Shown here: in pieces, positions 61,136-64,000 of the stretch
Layout of the letters: every line of letters begins with the position of its first letter
Position numbering within the stretch: position 1 is the stretch's first letter
Assembly (NCBI GenBank): GCA_021775955.1
Contig: JAJFGU010000014.1
Span: forward strand, 1 to 64,000
Reading direction: 5' to 3'
DNA: 64,000 nt
From: Alphaproteobacteria bacterium
GTDB taxonomy: Bacteria > Pseudomonadota > Alphaproteobacteria > Micavibrionales > Micavibrionaceae
Program-made: the position numbers and the translations under genes
Notes under the pieces: model-generated
The model's input: the letters and a program-made list of their open reading frames with translations, nothing else
Told to the model about the DNA's origin: nothing
The model's database searches: none

Positions 61136-62977
61136 ATGTGCGGCATAATCGGCATTATTGGTGAAAAAGACGCGGCGCCCTTGCTTTTGGAGGGGTTAAA
61201 GCGCCTGGAATATCGCGGCTATGATAGCGCCGGGATTGCCACGCTTACCAATGGCCATATCACCCGCTGCCGGGCGCAGGGCAAGCTGGTCAATCTCGAA
61301 AGCAAGCTGGGCGGAGAGCCGCTATCCGGCACGGTTGGCATCGGCCACACGCGCTGGGCCACCCATGGTGCGCCGACCGAGGACAACGCCCACCCGCATG
61401 CGACAGATAAAGTTGCTGTGGTGCATAATGGCATCATCGAAAATTATGCAACGCTGAAGGCCGAGCTTGAAAAGCTGCAATGCCGTTTTGAAACCGACAC
61501 CGATACCGAAGTGATTGTTCATCTGGTAACACATTATCTTACGCAAGGGATGGAGCCGCGCGAGGCGGCCAACACAACTTTTAACCGCCTTGAAGGGGCT
61601 TTTTCGGTTGTCATGATTTTTGCCGGTGAGCATAATTTGATGATAGGAGCAAGACAGGGCACGCCGCTTGCGGTTGGTTACGGCGATGGCGAAATGTTTG
61701 TAGCTTCCGATTCCTATGCGCTCGCGCCTCTGACCAAAAAAATATGTTTTCTCGAAGATGGCGACCGCGTGTCTGTCACCCGCGAAGGGGTGAGTATTTA
61801 CGTTAATGATAATGCCAATGGAGAAATGAGCGTCGAGCGCGAAATTCGTACCACCGCACAATCGGGCGATACCACCGGCAAAGACCCGTACGATCATTTC
61901 ATGCTCAAGGAAATTTACGAACAACCGGCGGTGATTGGCGATACGCTGAATTCCTATGTGAACCCATCAACCGGGCGCATCAATATCCCCGATGATGTGC
62001 TGGAAGCCCTCGACAAGGCACCGCGCATTACGCTGATTGCCTGCGGCACAGCCTTTTACGCCTGTATGGTGGCGAAATACTGGTTCGAGCAGGTGGCGCG
62101 CATTCCCTGCGAGATTGATGTCGCCTCCGAGTTCCGCTACCGCGAAGCACCGATGCCCGAGGGTGGCCTTTGTATTTTTGTTTCTCAATCCGGCGAAACC
62201 CTCGATACGCTCGAAGCGCTTCGGTACTGCAAACGACAAAAACAAAAAATTCTCTCGATTGTGAATACGATCGAAAGCACGATTGAACGTGAATCAGATA
62301 TTGTTCTTCATACACTGGCCGGGCCGGAAATCGGCGTTGCTTCGACCAAAGCCTTTACGACGCAGCTCACCACGCTGGCATGTCTTGCCTTTGCAACCGC
62401 GCGTAGCCGCAAAGCCATTACCGTTGAGCAAATGTCTGAAATCGGCGAAGCTCTGCGTCATGTGCCGAAGGTGATGGCCGATATCCTCGGTCATGATGAA
62501 CAGATCAAAGACATTGCCGATGAAATCTCTGCGGCGCGTTATGTGCTTTATCTCGGGCGCAGTGCGATGTACCCGATTGCGCTCGAAGGCGCGCTCAAGC
62601 TCAAGGAAATTTCCTATATTTACGCTGAAGGCTACGCCGCCGGTGAAATGAAACACGGACCGATTGCGCTGATTGACGAAAATGTGCCGGTGGTGGTGGT
62701 GGCGCCGGGGCAGGATCCGCTGTTTGACAAAACCGCCTCCAATGTCCAGGAAACCGTGGCGCGCGGCGGCAAGGTGTTCCTGATTACCGATCAAAAAGGT
62801 CAATCACAGCTCTCCGATCATGTGAAATGGAACATCGTTCTGGAGGAGGTTAATTCCTTTGTCGCGCCGATCCTTTATGCCGTTCCGGTCCAGCTTCTGG
62901 CCTATCACGTCGCCGTGGCCAAAGGCACCGATGTCGATCAGCCACGCAACCTCGCCAAATCGGTCACGGTGGAGTAA
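61136..62977 (+). CDS. glmS: Glutamine-fructose-6-phosphate aminotransferase (isomerizing)
   Basis: 613 residues. The class II glutaminase domain begins with CGIIGIIG, Cys1 after Met removal. LEYRGYDSAGIATL, TRWATHGAPTEDNAHPHA and HNGIIENYATLK follow. Two SIS domains carry CGTAFYACMVAKYW, FVSQSGETLDTLEAL and LGRSAMYPIALEGALKLKE, and the protein ends LAKSVTVE. It makes glucosamine-6-phosphate, the first step towards UDP-GlcNAc with GlmM and GlmU. No glmS ribozyme or small-RNA target is evident in the leader, which is the coding region of the TIMP-like gene. Confidence 0.98.
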   Translation: MCGIIGIIGEKDAAPLLLEGLKRLEYRGYDSAGIATLTNGHITRCRAQGKLVNLESKLGGEPLSGTVGIGHTRWATHGAPTEDNAHPHATDKVAVVHNGIIENYATLKAELEKLQCRFETDTDTEVIVHLVTHYLTQGMEPREAANTTFNRLEGAFSVVMIFAGEHNLMIGARQGTPLAVGYGDGEMFVASDSYALAPLTKKICFLEDGDRVSVTREGVSIYVNDNANGEMSVEREIRTTAQSGDTTGKDPYDHFMLKEIYEQPAVIGDTLNSYVNPSTGRINIPDDVLEALDKAPRITLIACGTAFYACMVAKYWFEQVARIPCEIDVASEFRYREAPMPEGGLCIFVSQSGETLDTLEALRYCKRQKQKILSIVNTIESTIERESDIVLHTLAGPEIGVASTKAFTTQLTTLACLAFATARSRKAITVEQMSEIGEALRHVPKVMADILGHDEQIKDIADEISAARYVLYLGRSAMYPIALEGALKLKEISYIYAEGYAAGEMKHGPIALIDENVPVVVVAPGQDPLFDKTASNVQETVARGGKVFLITDQKGQSQLSDHVKWNIVLEEVNSFVAPILYAVPVQLLAYHVAVAKGTDVDQPRNLAKSVTVE

Positions 62978-62986
62978 GATAGCTCT

Positions 62987-63667
62987 ATGAGCGAGGGGAA
63001 CCTTCATAAAATCTGGTGGCTGTGGCTACCGCTTGTTTTCATTGCGGTGCAGGTTGCGCTGGAGTATTTTTTACCCCATCACCAGCTTTCTACGCTGTTG
63101 TCCGAAAACGGGCCGCATGAAACCCTGCAGGCTCTGACTGTCTTTGCAGCCTTTCTTGTCGCGGTGGCAACGGTGGTAAAAATAGATATCAAGAACAATT
63201 TATGGCTGGCCGGATGGGTTGGTTTGGCCGCTATCTGCTGCCTTTATGTTGCGGGGGAAGAGATTAGCTGGGGCCAGCATGTGCTCGCCTGGTCAACGCC
63301 AGAGTTCTGGACGCAAGTAAATGATCAGGGCGAAACCAATTTGCACAATACCTCGTCCTGGCTTGATCAAAAACCAAGATTGATACTGGAGATTGGAATT
63401 GTAATCGGTGGTCTTATTATCCCGCTTCTGCTGCGGTTTAAGCCATCACGGCTGCCGCAAAAATTTAATATTATTTACCCGCCTGCGCAGTTATGCGTGG
63501 TGGCGGCCTTGGCTGTCAGTGTGAAAATTATCGAAAAAATAGACAAATCCCTCAGTGATGTCGTTTTCATGGAACGTGCCAGCGAAGTCGAGGAGCTTTA
63601 CCTGTTTTATTTCGTGCTTTTATATTTGATTGTCCTGCGCCGCCGTATACTGCAGTACAAGGCTTGA
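62987..63667 (+). CDS. Multipass membrane protein, unknown function
   Basis: 226 residues with about six hydrophobic segments (for example WWLWLPLVFIAVQVALEYFL, ALTVFAAFLVAVATVV and IEIGIVIGG-like). The central YVAGEEISWGQHVLAWSTPE followed by NDQGETNLHN looks like a conserved family core with acidic and polar residues in a membrane context. I recall similar uncharacterised proteins but cannot name the family. It lies 9 nt after glmS and probably shares its transcript. It overlaps the convergent prmA by 48 nt. Confidence 0.7.
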   Translation: MSEGNLHKIWWLWLPLVFIAVQVALEYFLPHHQLSTLLSENGPHETLQALTVFAAFLVAVATVVKIDIKNNLWLAGWVGLAAICCLYVAGEEISWGQHVLAWSTPEFWTQVNDQGETNLHNTSSWLDQKPRLILEIGIVIGGLIIPLLLRFKPSRLPQKFNIIYPPAQLCVVAALAVSVKIIEKIDKSLSDVVFMERASEVEELYLFYFVLLYLIVLRRRILQYKA

Positions 63668-64000
63668 CCATTCGCCCAAATCAATGCGTTGTTTCAAACG
63701 TAGGCCCAAATCCTCATAGGTTTTTAAAACGTTGTCCGCCTGTTCATTCAGCATACCGGACAAAATAACGATGCCGTTTTCGTCGAGAACGTTTTTCAAA
63801 TCGCCCGCCATTTCGGTCAGAGTCCCGGCCAGAATATTGGCGACAATCAAATCAAACGGTCCGCGTTCCTTAACAATAGCGGCTTTAAACCCGTCACCCT
63901 GTTCACATGTGATGGTTGTGCCGCCGGCTTTGATATCATTGGCCTGACAATAACGGCTTGTAACATGAATGGCCTCTTCGTCATTATCTACGGCCAGAAC
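63620..64000 (-). CDS. prmA: Ribosomal protein L11 methyltransferase, C-terminal part
   Basis: The last 126 codons are visible; the start lies beyond the window end. VLAVDNDEEAIHVTSRYCQA is the end of the SAM-binding fold, and FDLIVANILAGTLTEMAGDL is the PrmA signature with the N-I-L-A block. GIVILSGMLNEQADNVL and LGEWSSLVLQY complete it. It trimethylates ribosomal protein L11. The stop at 63620 lies within the convergent membrane-protein gene. Confidence 0.93.
   Translation of the reverse strand, partial: VLAVDNDEEAIHVTSRYCQANDIKAGGTTITCEQGDGFKAAIVKERGPFDLIVANILAGTLTEMAGDLKNVLDENGIVILSGMLNEQADNVLKTYEDLGLRLKQRIDLGEWSSLVLQYTAAQDNQI

Noticed and set aside
61000-61140. glmS ribozyme or sugar-sensing riboswitch upstream of glmS
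   Set aside because: glmS starts directly after the stop codon of the previous gene, so there is no leader to hold a ribozyme, and that element belongs mainly to Gram-positive bacteria.

Overview
The window looks like the chromosome of a Gram-negative alphaproteobacterium of moderate GC. The evidence is the rpmH-rnpA-yidD-yidC-engB block followed by the succinylase-type lysine genes dapD and dapE, a ubiquinone-type hydroxylase beside rpmH, outer-membrane export machinery and an entericidin-type lipoprotein. Several gene families would fit a Micavibrio-like or Rhodospirillales-like lineage, but I cannot fix the genus without a search.

Layout. (1) 1-3.9 kb, minus strand: the edge of a pilus or secretion-type locus (prepilin fragment, lytic transglycosylase, proline-rich protein, DsbC-like oxidoreductase), then a FIST-domain sensor. 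(2) 4.0-7 kb: LemA and an M48 membrane protease, a strong promoter followed by two tiny ORFs, and a Bax-inhibitor-1 membrane protein. (3) 7.0-27.6 kb: an accessory polysaccharide region. It opens with an AAA+/Fis regulator that lacks a recognisable GAFTGA loop and with tRNA-Ala(GGC). A flippase, two Wzy/ligase-like proteins, an acyltransferase, a glycosyltransferase, a three-domain PssD-PssE-acetyltransferase fusion, a WbaP-type initiating transferase, two chain-length proteins, a Wza-like export protein and an outer-membrane barrel follow. The Wzc-like kinase is broken by a stop codon inside its Walker A motif. Small tRNA-end repeats, a duplicated gene end and gene fragments mark past rearrangement. 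(4) 27.6-41.9 kb: a divergent two-partner secretion pair, a TpsB transporter and a 3951-residue TpsA exoprotein with a huge right-handed beta-helix that carries Tyr-Gly-rich insertions. (5) 42-64 kb: mostly conserved core genes: a UbiH-like hydroxylase, rpmH, rnpA, yidD, yidC, engB, rmuC, def, fmt, truA, dapE, dapD, a FemAB-like transferase, a DUF3108-like protein, glmU, two TIMP-like secreted proteins, glmS and the end of prmA.

Working together: region 3 encodes a nearly complete Wzx/Wzy-type polysaccharide pathway from initiation through assembly, flipping and polymerisation to export, but its kinase is apparently inactive. GlmS and GlmU supply UDP-GlcNAc for cell wall and glycans. Region 4 provides a giant surface or secreted adhesin. 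The best candidates for undescribed biology are the Tyr-Gly-decorated giant TpsA protein, the secreted TIMP-like pair whose mature proteins would begin with cysteine, the disrupted kinase, and the promoter-driven mini-ORFs at 5.75-6.15 kb.
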